DNA of 64,000 nucleotides from an uncultured Hymenobacter sp. (GCA_913776615.1 CAJYPK010000059.1:1-64000), one strand, 5' to 3'; positions 51,909 to 60,221 are shown, counted from the stretch's first letter. Notes: generated by a model not told the origin, from the sequence alone. Program-made: numbers and translations.

Positions 51909-52642
51909 TGCACCTCATCCACTTTCTCCGACTTCGGGGCAAACTGCTGCATTAAAGCCGCGCTCAGGGGTTGCGTAAGTCTGAATTCCTCCACGGTTCC
52001 CCAATATTTTACCTGCTGCTCATCTAAAATCAATAAATGAGTAGCGGTCTGTTCGAGATAAGTTAGGTCGTGGGAAGAAATCAATAACAGCGCCTGTTTG
52101 GTATAGCGCGTCACTATTTCAACCAGCGTTTGAGCGGCCCCGAAATCCAGGGCGGTGAATGGCTCATCCAGAATCAACAGGTCCGGCTTGTGCAGCAAGC
52201 AAGAGCAAATTCTGATTTTTTGGCGCATTCCCGCCGAAAAAGCCTGCAAGCGTACCGTACCGAGGGGTTCACTAGCAGTGAAAAACAAGCGGAGCAAATC
52301 GTCTATTTTACGCTCGTAATCTACTACCTGATAGATTGCCGCAATGTAAGTCAAATACTCCCGGGCGGTGAATTCCTCCACCAGGGCCGTCGAAGTCAAT
52401 AATGCTCCAATCCGCTTTTTAAGCGCCAGCGGATAATCAGTCGTGACGGTGTGACCATCCAGGGCAATTGTCCCGCTACTGGGCAGCACCAGATTGGCCA
52501 GTATATTGAAAAGAGTGCTTTTACCTGCCCCGTTCTTCCCTACTACCCCAATGCACATTCCCGCAGTAGCCCGTAGTGTCAAGCTACGCAGCACCAGTTT
52601 CGAACCAAACGACTTAGCAATTTCATCTAATATTAATTCCAT
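51893..52642 (-). CDS. ABC transporter ATP-binding protein of the bacteriocin operon
   Basis: A 249-aa stand-alone ATPase. Walker A is GVVGKNGAGKST (35-43 region), signature FSAGMRQKI, Walker B LLILDEPFTALD, H-loop ISSHDLTYLE. Pairs with the overlapping permease-like gene 50556-51908. Such ATPase-permease pairs in peptide-antibiotic loci often give self-protection (LanFE-like, inference). It starts about 350 bp downstream of the second precursor gene, past a hairpin that may act as an attenuating terminator. Confidence 0.9.
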   Translation of the reverse strand: MELILDEIAKSFGSKLVLRSLTLRATAGMCIGVVGKNGAGKSTLFNILANLVLPSSGTIALDGHTVTTDYPLALKKRIGALLTSTALVEEFTAREYLTYIAAIYQVVDYERKIDDLLRLFFTASEPLGTVRLQAFSAGMRQKIRICSCLLHKPDLLILDEPFTALDFGAAQTLVEIVTRYTKQALLLISSHDLTYLEQTATHLLILDEQQVKYWGTVEEFRLTQPLSAALMQQFAPKSEKVDEVQWLVS

Positions 52643-52931
52643 GAAGTACTTTTTATAGATTAAAATAAAATCCTCCCGACTATACCCTACGGGATATGGG
52701 CTACTTCTTTTTAGGTCGCACAGGCAGAAAAGTAATTAGAACACTTTTACCCGATACCAATATTTTTAACTCCCGAATAATTATTAAAATAGCATACTAG
52801 CCGATTATACATTGCACCCAGCCCAGCGTCTACCACATTTAATTAATCTTCCTCAGTAGCTAGCGTACGCGTCCTTATCCGTAGCTATCTAACTAATTCA
52901 TATAATCTGCCTGTCTGCTCATCTACTGCGT

Positions 52932-52978
52932 AAAGTGGGAGATAGAAGTCTTAGCTCTTACTTCTACCTCCCACCTTT
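52932..52978 (-). terminator. Hairpin after the two bacteriocin precursor genes
   Basis: Arms AAGTGGGAGATAGAAG and CTTCTACCTCCCACTT-like complement around a 12-nt loop. It lies 15 bp after the second precursor's stop codon on the minus strand. It could let the abundant precursor mRNA end here while partial read-through feeds the export genes. Confidence 0.7.
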
Positions 52979-52992
52979 ATTCAGCTACCCTA

Positions 52993-53160
52993 CTAAAAGA
53001 AGGCGCGGTATACTGCCCAGGCAGCACAGCCAACACCAACCGGCGCGCTAATGGGAGTGAAAAAAGCGGCCACGCCCACTACGGCACAGGCACCATCGGC
53101 GATTTGGGTGTAGGTCCCACCTACTACCTGAGTCATTTCCAGTGTATTGAGGGTCTGCAT
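52993..53160 (-). CDS. Double-glycine-leader bacteriocin-like precursor B, 55 aa
   Basis: Starts at the ATG at 53160. The leader is MQTLNTLEMTQVVGG (15 aa); its L(-12), E(-8), M(-7), V(-4), G(-2), G(-1) pattern matches the C39 substrate consensus. The 40-aa core begins TYTQIADGACAVV and ends AVYRAFF, with two Cys (25 and 45), aromatic and small residues, one Asp and one Arg, net charge zero. It lies 45 bp downstream of precursor A on the same strand, and the exporter is 3.7 kb further down. No peptide database comparison was made. Confidence 0.8.
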   Translation of the reverse strand: MQTLNTLEMTQVVGGTYTQIADGACAVVGVAAFFTPISAPVGVGCAAWAVYRAFF

Positions 53161-53205
53161 GGGGAATTTAACTTGTGGATTAATGGAGCGAAGCCTGGGC
53201 TGGAA

Positions 53206-53370
53206 CTAGTAGCCGTAGGCAGTAGCAATGAGCATCCCAACGCAGGTTGGGCCACCGAGTGCCAGGCCAATCGGCCCGAGCAGCGATACGCCACAGGCGA
53301 TACCGCCAATGACACCTACCGCAGTCCCACCCTGCAGGGTGGCTAGCTGAGTTACATTTAAACTTTGCAT
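53206..53370 (-). CDS. Double-glycine-leader bacteriocin-like precursor A, 54 aa
   Basis: Starts at the ATG at 53370. The leader is MQSLNVTQLATLQGG, with the double glycine at residues 14-15 and L(-12), Q(-8), L(-7), L(-4) fitting the C39 consensus. The 39-aa core begins TAVGVIGGIACGV and ends MLIATAYGY. It has two Cys (26 and 43) and no charged residue. GxxxG spacing recurs (Gly19-23-27 and Gly35-39), as in helix-packing two-peptide bacteriocins. Upstream is a good promoter at 53501-53532. Two-peptide function is inferred. Confidence 0.85.
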   Translation of the reverse strand: MQSLNVTQLATLQGGTAVGVIGGIACGVSLLGPIGLALGGPTCVGMLIATAYGY

Positions 53371-53500
53371 AAAAAAAATTTAATTATCTTGGCTTAATCC
53401 GGTGCAAGACATAACCGTACTCATTTCATCAAAAACACACTTTTCCTAGCATTAAAAAATTACACTATTTTCTCCCGATACTCTTTAATTCTACTGCGAG

Positions 53501-53532
53501 CAAAACTATACACTTCCTATGTTCTGCGCAAG
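53501..53532 (-). promoter_or_regulatory. Promoter of the bacteriocin-like operon
   Basis: On the minus strand a -33-like CTTG (53529-53532) is followed after 20 bp by TAGTTTTG (53501-53508), a perfect TAnnTTTG box. The predicted start of transcription is near 53494, giving a leader of about 120 nt before precursor A. This is the best spaced promoter found in the window. Confidence 0.7.
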
Positions 53533-53615
53533 AGAATTTAATCGAATTTTTTTATTTTTTAATAATTTTTTTTGACCCCATATTATTCATTCTTACTTCA
53601 TATACCTTACTTAAA

Positions 53616-53729
53616 ATGCTCGCTTTTTGCACTTTATCCATGACTCAAAAACGTGCTGTGTCTGCTATGCATTTTGACGGAGACGTTTTACTACAGGCAC
53701 TACATCTCCTAGGCGGCGACTACGAATAG
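53616..53729 (+). other. Possible 37-aa peptide frame in AT-rich DNA
   Basis: An ATG at 53616 opens a frame that includes MTQKRAVSAMHFDGDVL and ends LLQALHLLGGDYE. It has a Gly-Gly pair but no leader-like pattern with the right spacing. It lies in a gene-poor, AT-rich stretch (53371-53943) between the bacteriocin-like operon and the ammonia-lyase-like gene. Likely chance or a remnant. Confidence 0.2.
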
Positions 53730-53943
53730 CAAATGTTATTACCACGAATAATTACACTTACCAATCTTATCGTCAACTAATTAATTCCACATTATCAGCT
53801 GACCAGCACTTCAACTAGCACGACGATTGGGCAGGTCGCCTTGGCGTGGCGTTGATTTCACGATGGAAACTCCGGTTCCGTTTTGGGTCCTGCATGCGTA
53901 GAGCGATGGTTACCGACCTTTGCCGACAGCCTTACTCCCTGCT

Positions 53944-55434
53944 ATGCCCCACCTCTCCCCTACCCAGCCGCTCACGCTGGCCAGCCTGGCCGACCTGCTC
54001 CGCACCAAGGAGGCCGTGCGCCTCAGCCCCGAAGCCGAGCAGCGCATCACAGCCGGCAACGTCTACTTGCAGCAGCGCCTGCAGCCCACGGCCGGAGCGG
54101 AGACCATCCACAGCTTTTTCACCCGCCTGCCCGATGCCGGGCTCCCCCCCACCGAGCAAACCCAGTGGCAGGCCAATTTGCTGATGTCGCACGCGGCGGG
54201 CACCTGCCCCGAAGTGCCGACCACGCTCGTGCGCCGGATGCTGCTGCTGAAGGCCCACAACCTGAGCCAGGGCCACAATGGCGTAGCGCTCACCACCGTG
54301 CGCCGCCTGCTCGACTTCTTCAACCGCGACGTGTGGCCGGTGGTGTACGAGCAGGGCTCGCTGGGTGCCTACGGCGACCAGGCCCCGCTGGCCCACCTGT
54401 GCCTGCCGCTGCTGGGCCTGGGCGAAGTCAACTACCAGGGCTACCGCCTGGCCGCGGCCGACGTGCTGGGCCTTTTCGGCTGGGAGCCGCTGCCGCTGCA
54501 AGCGCAGGAGGGCCTCACGCTGCTCGGCGGCAGCCAGTTTATGCTGGCCTACACCACCGAGGCCGTGGAGCGCGCCATTCGCCTGCTGCGCGCTGCCGAC
54601 GTCATTGCTGCGCTCTCCACCGACGTATTCGGGTCCTCGACCCAGCCCCTGCACGAGGCCCTGCACCGGGCGCGGGCGCACGCCGGCCCCATCCGGGTGG
54701 CGGCCCGGCTGCGCCAGCTGCTCGAAGGCTCCGAGCTGCCCGCCCAGCCCTGGGCGCAGGCGGGCTCGCCCGAGCTCGACCCGCAGGCCTTCCGCTGCGT
54801 GCCGCAGGTGCACGGGGCCAGCGCCGACGCGCTGGCCTACGTGCAGCAGGTGGTCGAAACGGAGTGTAATGCCGTGGCGGGCCAGGCGCTGATTTTTCCC
54901 GACGACGACCTGCTGCTGCACGGGGCCAGCCTGCCCGGCCAGCCCCTGCCGCTGGTACTCGACCACCTGGCCCTGGCCGTGGCCGGGCTGGGCAGCCTGT
55001 CGGAGCGCCGTACCACGCGCCTCGTGGCCGGCCAGCGGCAGTTGCCGCCCTACCTAGCCGCCGAGCCGGCCCTCAACTTTGGCTTGCTTACGCTGCCCCA
55101 CTCGGCGGCCAGCCTGGTAAGCCAGAACAAGCAGCTGTGCTCGCCTTCGTCGCTAACCGAGAGCGGCGTGGCCGACCTCGGCCCGCTCAGCGCCGGGGCT
55201 ACCGCGGCCAGCGAAGCCCGCCGCGTGGTCGAAAACGTGGAGCAGATTCTGGGCATCGAGCTGCTGGCCGCGGCCCAGGCGCTCGATTTTCGGCGGCCGG
55301 CCCGCAGCAGCCCGGCCCTGGAAGCCGTAGTAGCGGCTTTCCGCGAGGTAGTGGCCTTCGTGCCGCACGACCGAATACTCGCGCCCGACCTCCAACGGGC
55401 CGCCCGCTTCGTACGAGAGTACGATTGGGCTTAA
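53944..55434 (+). CDS. Ammonia-lyase family protein lacking catalytic residues (pseudoenzyme)
   Basis: A 496-aa homologue of histidine/aromatic ammonia-lyases. Aligned features: QWQANLLMSHAAGTCPE, VRRMLLLKAHNLSQGHNGV, and GSLGAYGDQAPLAHL where active enzymes read GSVGASGDLAPLAHL. Thus Ser143 of the MIO-forming Ala-Ser-Gly is Tyr. Other key residues also differ: LLGGSQ replaces LxNGTQ, ECNAVAGQA replaces NSxTDN, and GVADLGPLS replaces the QEDHVSMG motif. The protein is probably inactive as a lyase. Start ATG 53944 matches the family. Function unknown. Confidence 0.8.
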   Translation: MPHLSPTQPLTLASLADLLRTKEAVRLSPEAEQRITAGNVYLQQRLQPTAGAETIHSFFTRLPDAGLPPTEQTQWQANLLMSHAAGTCPEVPTTLVRRMLLLKAHNLSQGHNGVALTTVRRLLDFFNRDVWPVVYEQGSLGAYGDQAPLAHLCLPLLGLGEVNYQGYRLAAADVLGLFGWEPLPLQAQEGLTLLGGSQFMLAYTTEAVERAIRLLRAADVIAALSTDVFGSSTQPLHEALHRARAHAGPIRVAARLRQLLEGSELPAQPWAQAGSPELDPQAFRCVPQVHGASADALAYVQQVVETECNAVAGQALIFPDDDLLLHGASLPGQPLPLVLDHLALAVAGLGSLSERRTTRLVAGQRQLPPYLAAEPALNFGLLTLPHSAASLVSQNKQLCSPSSLTESGVADLGPLSAGATAASEARRVVENVEQILGIELLAAAQALDFRRPARSSPALEAVVAAFREVVAFVPHDRILAPDLQRAARFVREYDWA

Positions 55435-55453
55435 TCTGAGCGTTGCCGTGGGT

Positions 55454-57448
55454 ATGAAACCGTTTTTTTTTGCGGCGCTGCTGGGCGGGGTGCTGGGGCT
55501 GGCCGGGCGGGCAACCGCCCAGTGCACCATTAATACTCCGCCCTGTGCCACGCCTTTCGTGGCCATCGACGTGGCTACCGGCCAGCCGGTGCAGGCGCTG
55601 TGCGTGGGCCGGGCCGTGCGCTTCGAGCTGAGCTGTGGCCGCACGGTAGCCGCCAACCTACTGTATTATAATGCGCTGCCGGGCACCAATGCCACTCCCG
55701 CCAATTGCGATTTCACCCCGGGTAAGCTGGCCAATAACACGTTTACCCCCGCCACCGCCGGGCCGGTCACCGTTTCCGAGCTGGCCAACCCGGCCCCTGG
55801 TAGTGGCGGCGGGGTGGGCACGGTGTACGTGCGCAATTTCCAAGTATTTGCCTCGCCCCCGCCCACTTTCACGCTAGTACCCTGCCTGAATAATACGGTG
55901 GCATTGACCATTACCGGGGGAGGTTACGAGCAGTATTTCGCCCAGGTCAACGGTGGCGCGCTGGCTGGCCCGTTTGGCGCGGGGGCTGCTATCACGCTGC
56001 CGGCCCCGGCCGGGGCCAGCCTCACGGTTGTGGGGCGCTATTTGGCCAATGGCCTGTGCAGCAACCAGGCTACCCAGGCCGTTCCGGCGCTGGCAGCCCC
56101 GCAAACGCCCGTCGTGAGCCGCCTCGTGGCGGGCGGCGCGCTACCGGGCCCACTAACGTTCACCGTCAATAATTTACCTGCGGGCTATAGTTATGACTTG
56201 CAACGGGCCGCGGCTAGCAGCCCCACCGGCTGGCAGCGGGTACAGGCCGTAACGGCGGGCAGCTCCTCGCTAGCGCTACCCGCCGCCGCGGCCGGGCTCT
56301 ACCGCCTGGGCCGCCGCGACGTCTGCCGCACCGATTCGGCTTTTTCAGCCCCCGTGCCCACCCTCACGCTCAGCGGCACGTCGCTCAATAACACCAATAC
56401 GCTGACCTGGCAGGTGGCCGGCCCCGTGGCTGGCTACACCCTGCTGCGCAACGGCACGGCGCTGGCCTCGCTTCCCGCCACCGCCACCAGCTACGCCGAC
56501 GCAGCCGTGACCTGCGGCACCCGCTACACCTATCAGCTGCAAGCCTCAGTGGCGGGGGCTACCACCGTTTCCAACGATGCCGCGGTGCAAACGGTATCGG
56601 CCCTGGCCCCGACCGCCCCGCTGCTCAACGCCAGCTTCGACCTGCGCAACCGCCTTACCCTCACGGCAACGGCGGCCAGCGGCCCGGCCCTGCCAACGGA
56701 TGGCCAGCTACTCTACAGTCGCCAGGGCGGCCCGGGCGCGCTCGACTTCGCGGCCGTACCCACCGCCACCGACACCCTGCGCGACCCCGCCGATGTGGCT
56801 GCCCTGCTGGCTGCCCCGCCCTGCTACACCGTACGCCTGCAAGATGTGTGTGGCAACGCTTCGGCGGCCAGCCCGGCTACTTGCCCGGTACTGCTCACGG
56901 CCGCCGCCGCCGACCCCGAGGGCCTCACTGCCCGCCTCAGCTGGTCGGCCTTCCAGGGGCCCGGTGGGTCGGCAGCGGGGGTGCGCTACCGCGTACTCAC
57001 GCTGGCCCCCAATGGCGCGGTGCTAGCTACCTCGCCTACCCTGACGGGCCTGAGCTACCTCGACGCTACCCCGCCCGCCGACCGCCAGATCCTGCGCTAC
57101 CGCATCGAGGCCAGTGGCGGTGGGCTGCCCGGCGGTACCGTCAGCTATTCCAACGTGGCCAGCCTGACGCGCCAGCCGCGCCTGATCGTCCCCAACGCCT
57201 TCACCCCCAACGGCGATGGCCTCAACGACGTGCTGGAGCTGAAGGGCCGCTACCTAAGCGGCTTTACTTTCGTAGTGGTGGACCGTAATGGCCAAGAAGT
57301 TTTCCGCGCTACCGACCGCAGCCAAACCTGGGATGGCACCATCCGGGGCCAGGCCCCAGTCAATGGCGGCTACGTGTGGCGCTTCTCCCTACGCGACGAA
57401 GCCGGCCAGGAATTTCGCCAAACCGGCACCATCACGATTTTAAGATAA
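55454..57448 (+). CDS. T9SS-exported protein with a gliding-motility-type C-terminal domain
   Basis: A 664-aa secreted protein. Signal peptide (residues 1-20, ending GRATAQ), then several immunoglobulin/fibronectin-like beta domains without enzyme motifs, and a C-terminal sorting domain (NAFTPNGDGLNDVLELKG, FVVVDRNGQEVFRATDRS and VNGGYVWRFSLRDEAGQEF) typical of T9SS type B. It is expected to be anchored at or released from the surface. The start is the ATG at 55454; the GTG two codons earlier is less likely. Probably an adhesin or matrix protein. Confidence 0.85.
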   Translation: MKPFFFAALLGGVLGLAGRATAQCTINTPPCATPFVAIDVATGQPVQALCVGRAVRFELSCGRTVAANLLYYNALPGTNATPANCDFTPGKLANNTFTPATAGPVTVSELANPAPGSGGGVGTVYVRNFQVFASPPPTFTLVPCLNNTVALTITGGGYEQYFAQVNGGALAGPFGAGAAITLPAPAGASLTVVGRYLANGLCSNQATQAVPALAAPQTPVVSRLVAGGALPGPLTFTVNNLPAGYSYDLQRAAASSPTGWQRVQAVTAGSSSLALPAAAAGLYRLGRRDVCRTDSAFSAPVPTLTLSGTSLNNTNTLTWQVAGPVAGYTLLRNGTALASLPATATSYADAAVTCGTRYTYQLQASVAGATTVSNDAAVQTVSALAPTAPLLNASFDLRNRLTLTATAASGPALPTDGQLLYSRQGGPGALDFAAVPTATDTLRDPADVAALLAAPPCYTVRLQDVCGNASAASPATCPVLLTAAAADPEGLTARLSWSAFQGPGGSAAGVRYRVLTLAPNGAVLATSPTLTGLSYLDATPPADRQILRYRIEASGGGLPGGTVSYSNVASLTRQPRLIVPNAFTPNGDGLNDVLELKGRYLSGFTFVVVDRNGQEVFRATDRSQTWDGTIRGQAPVNGGYVWRFSLRDEAGQEFRQTGTITILR

Positions 57449-57597
57449 TTGTTAGTTGTTAATTGTCAGTTGTTAATTATCAACATCCAACCAGGCACTC
57501 TCCACAGAACAAATCACTCGTCAACAACTAACAATTAACAACTAACAATCAACAATTAACAACTAACAATCAACAATTAACAACTCCCCCCAAACAC
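57449..57597. repeat. AT-rich tandem and inverted repeats
   Basis: Repeated AATTAACAACTAACAATC units (57520-57590) preceded by the complementary GTTAGTTGTTAATTGTCAG at 57450-57470, forming a possible hairpin between the two genes. It is likely a terminator-like or variable-number repeat. Confidence 0.7.
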
Positions 57598-57603
57598 CCA
57601 CTC

Positions 57604-59319
57604 ATGTCCGACACCCAATATTCCGCCGCCTACCACCTGGGCCAGTACCAGCCCGCCGTAGAGGCTGAAATCAACCAGCTTAACGGCCAGGATTTTACTA
57701 ATCGCTTCTGGCACAAAGACGCCACCCTCTGGACCCAGGATGCCGAGGCCCAGCAAAGCATCCGCAGCTTCATGGGCTGGCTCGATAGCCCCGAGGTGCT
57801 GAGCAAGGCCGTGGGCGACATTCAGCAGTTCGTAGCCGACGTAAAAGCCGCTGGCTTTCAGCATGTCGTAGTAATGGGCATGGGCGGCAGCACGATGGCC
57901 CCCATCGTATTTGAGCGCTCCTTCCCGCAAAACGGCCTGCCGCTGTCCATTCTCGACACCACCGACCCCGGCACCGTCGCCGAGCTCGAAAAGTCGATTC
58001 CGCTGGCGCACACGCTCTTTATCGTGGCCAGCAAGTCGGGTACTACCGCCGAGCCGCTGGCCTTCGGCGATTATTTCTACGATAAGGTAAAGGCCCTCAA
58101 GGGCGACAAGGCCGGCGAAAACTTCGTGGCCATCACCGATCCCGGCTCTAAGTTCGTGACCCAGGCCACGCAGGAAGGCTACCGCAAAATCTTCCTCAAT
58201 TTCGCCGAGGTAGGCGGGCGCTTTTCGGCCCTCACGTATTTCGGCTTGGTACCGGCCGCCCTCTACGGCATCGATATCAGCGCCATGCTGCGCGGCGCGG
58301 TGGAAATGATGCGGGCCTGCGGTGCCCAGGGCCCGGTGGCCGACAACCCCGGCCTGAAGCTGGGTGCCACGATGGGCGTGCTGGCCAAGCAGGGCCGCGA
58401 CAAGCTCACGCTCATCACCCCCGAGTCGCTGAGCAGCCTGGGCCTGTGGCTGGAGCAGCTGCTGGCCGAGAGCACCGGCAAGGAGGGCAAGGGCATCCTG
58501 CCCGTGGCCGGCGAGCCGCTGGGTCGCCCCGACGAGTACGGCCACGACCGCGTCTTCGTGTACGTGGGCTACGAGAGCGAGCCCGACCAGGCCAACATCG
58601 ATAAGCTGACCGCCCTGGAGCAGGCCGGCCACCCGGTAGTTATTATCCGCCTGAAAAATGCACTGGACCTGGGCAGCGAATTCTACCGCTGGGAAATCGG
58701 CACGGCCGTTGCGGGCATCGTATTGGGCATCAATCCCTTCGACCAGCCCAACGTGCAGGCCGCCAAAACGGCTACCGACAAGCTGATGAAGGAAGTGACC
58801 GAGAAGGGCCAGCTGCCCAGCCCCGGCCAGCCCGCCGCCAGCCAGGATGGCATCAGCTACTACGGCGACGTGACCGGCCCCGACGCGGCCGGCGTACTGG
58901 CCGCTTTCTTCCGGCAGGCTCAGCCCGGCAACTTCATGACCCTGCAAGCCTACCTGCACGAAAACGAGGCCCTGAACAAGGCGCTGGCCGAGTTCCGCCA
59001 GTTGGTGCAGGATAAGCTGCGCATCGCGACTACTTCGGGTTACGGCCCGCGCTTCCTGCACTCCACCGGCCAGTACCACAAGGGCGGCCCCAACAATGGC
59101 CTGTTCGTGCAGTTTACCGCCGATCACCCGCAAGATCTGCCGCTGCCCGGCCGTACCTACACCTTCGGCACCTTCGAGAATGCCCAGGCCCAGGGTGACC
59201 TGCAAGCCCTGCGCGACAACGGTCGCCGCGCCCTGCACATCCACCTCGGCCCCCAGCCCGAGCAGGCGCTGCAAACGGTGCTCACGGCCCTCAAAGCCGC
59301 CTTGGCGCAGCTAACCTAG
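57604..59319 (+). CDS. Phosphoglucose-isomerase-family protein (SIS domains)
   Basis: A 571-aa protein with two SIS domains resembling the PGI part of bifunctional transaldolase/PGI enzymes: VVVMGMGGSTMAPIVFERSF, LFIVASKSGTTAEPLAFGDYF, and TDPGSKFVTQATQEGYRK. The C-terminal third contains GYGPRFLHSTGQYHKGGPNNGLF, the conserved His region of that type. Predicted to interconvert glucose-6-phosphate and fructose-6-phosphate in glycolysis. No transaldolase domain is fused here. Start ATG 57604; monocistronic. Confidence 0.88.
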   Translation: MSDTQYSAAYHLGQYQPAVEAEINQLNGQDFTNRFWHKDATLWTQDAEAQQSIRSFMGWLDSPEVLSKAVGDIQQFVADVKAAGFQHVVVMGMGGSTMAPIVFERSFPQNGLPLSILDTTDPGTVAELEKSIPLAHTLFIVASKSGTTAEPLAFGDYFYDKVKALKGDKAGENFVAITDPGSKFVTQATQEGYRKIFLNFAEVGGRFSALTYFGLVPAALYGIDISAMLRGAVEMMRACGAQGPVADNPGLKLGATMGVLAKQGRDKLTLITPESLSSLGLWLEQLLAESTGKEGKGILPVAGEPLGRPDEYGHDRVFVYVGYESEPDQANIDKLTALEQAGHPVVIIRLKNALDLGSEFYRWEIGTAVAGIVLGINPFDQPNVQAAKTATDKLMKEVTEKGQLPSPGQPAASQDGISYYGDVTGPDAAGVLAAFFRQAQPGNFMTLQAYLHENEALNKALAEFRQLVQDKLRIATTSGYGPRFLHSTGQYHKGGPNNGLFVQFTADHPQDLPLPGRTYTFGTFENAQAQGDLQALRDNGRRALHIHLGPQPEQALQTVLTALKAALAQLT

Positions 59320-59446
59320 GGTCAGCATTGACGCCCCCTGAAGTTTAAGTGAGCGTTTGGCTATGAGATGTCTGGCTGGCTGGCGTATATTGCTGGCCGG
59401 CCAGGCTTTTGTCTGATTATTTCCTCTTTCTTCACAAGATAGAATT

Positions 59447-59662
59447 ATGCACAAAACTACTTTGCTCCGCTCAGCAACTATCGCGGCAGCCCTACTGCTA
59501 GCTGGGGCAGCCCAGCAAGCAATGGCCCAAAGCCCGGGCACGGGCGGTCCTACTCCCACTACTCCGGCTCCAACCGACGTACCCGTGGACGGCGGGGCCT
59601 CCCTGTTGCTGGCTGGCAGCGTGGCCTACGGCCTGCGCAAGCTGCGCCAGCGCCGCAAGTAA
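59447..59662 (+). CDS. Small secreted PID-CTERM-like protein, 71 aa
   Basis: Signal peptide (about 1-27, ending QAMAQ), a short Thr/Pro-rich segment (SPGTGGPTPTTPAPTD), then VPVDGGASLLLAGSVAYGLR followed by KLRQRRK. The PxDGGaSLLlAxGvAYGlk plus basic tail matches the PID-CTERM protein-sorting signal of Bacteroidota. The mature part is almost only linker and signal, as in other short members. A strong terminator follows at 59681. Function unknown. Confidence 0.75.
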   Translation: MHKTTLLRSATIAAALLLAGAAQQAMAQSPGTGGPTPTTPAPTDVPVDGGASLLLAGSVAYGLRKLRQRRK

Positions 59663-59680
59663 TTCTTCGCCTTGGTTGCC

Positions 59681-59712
59681 AAAGCCCACCCTGCTGGTGC
59701 AGGGTGGGCTTT
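59681..59712 (+). terminator. Rho-independent terminator
   Basis: Stem AAAGCCCACCCTGC/GCAGGGTGGGCTTT with a 4-nt loop, about 20 bp after the PID-CTERM-like gene. Confidence 0.85.
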
Positions 59713-59772
59713 GTGCTGCGTACTACTGCCGATGCGCGCCCACCCCAGCCGCCAATGCGTTCGGCTTTGAAC

Positions 59773-59780
59773 TAAATTTG
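59773..59780 (+). promoter_or_regulatory. -7 box TAAATTTG
   Basis: Perfect TAnnTTTG element about 100 bp before the YbaB-like ATG at 59883; leader of about 95 nt. Confidence 0.45.
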
Positions 59781-59882
59781 CTTCTTCCGGTTGCTAGCGG
59801 ATGGCGACCACTTTACTGGTGCCCGCCGCAATTTGCTTCCTCACTGCTTCCTGGCTAGCCGGGAAGCCTGAATTTTACGACT

Positions 59883-60221
59883 ATGGCATTCGACATGATG
59901 GGCATGATGGGTAAGGTGAAAGAGCTGCAAGACAAGATGCAGCAGGCGCAGGCGCAGCTTCAGCACCTTACCGCTACCGGTGAGGCCGGGGGCGGCCTGG
60001 TCAAGGCTACGGCCAATGGCCACCGCACTCTCACCAAGCTCGAAATCGACCCCTCGCTGCTCACGCCCGAAGACCGCGAAATGCTACCCGACCTCGTGGT
60101 GGCTGCCGCCAACAAAGCCCTCGAAGCCGCGGCCAACCTGGCCAAGCAGGAGCTTCAGCGCCAGACCAGCGGCCTGATGCCCAATATTCCCGGCTTCGAC
60201 CTGGGTAATTTCGGGGCTTAA
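59883..60221 (+). CDS. YbaB/EbfC family nucleoid-associated protein
   Basis: A 112-aa DNA-binding protein of the YbaB/EbfC family, thought to bind as a dimer and affect DNA structure and recombination. Visible are MMGKVKELQDKMQQAQAQL at the N-terminal helix, KATANGHRTLTKLEIDPSLL, and the C-terminal EDREMLPDLVVAAANKALE. The C-terminal tail is Gly/Asn rich. It usually accompanies dnaX or recR, neither of which is adjacent here. Start ATG 59883; family length normal. Confidence 0.95.
   Translation: MAFDMMGMMGKVKELQDKMQQAQAQLQHLTATGEAGGGLVKATANGHRTLTKLEIDPSLLTPEDREMLPDLVVAAANKALEAAANLAKQELQRQTSGLMPNIPGFDLGNFGA

Noticed and set aside
53133..53315. 60-codon minus frame over the precursor genes
   Set aside because: It overlaps both short precursor genes in a different frame and has no leader or export pattern; the two double-glycine frames fit better.
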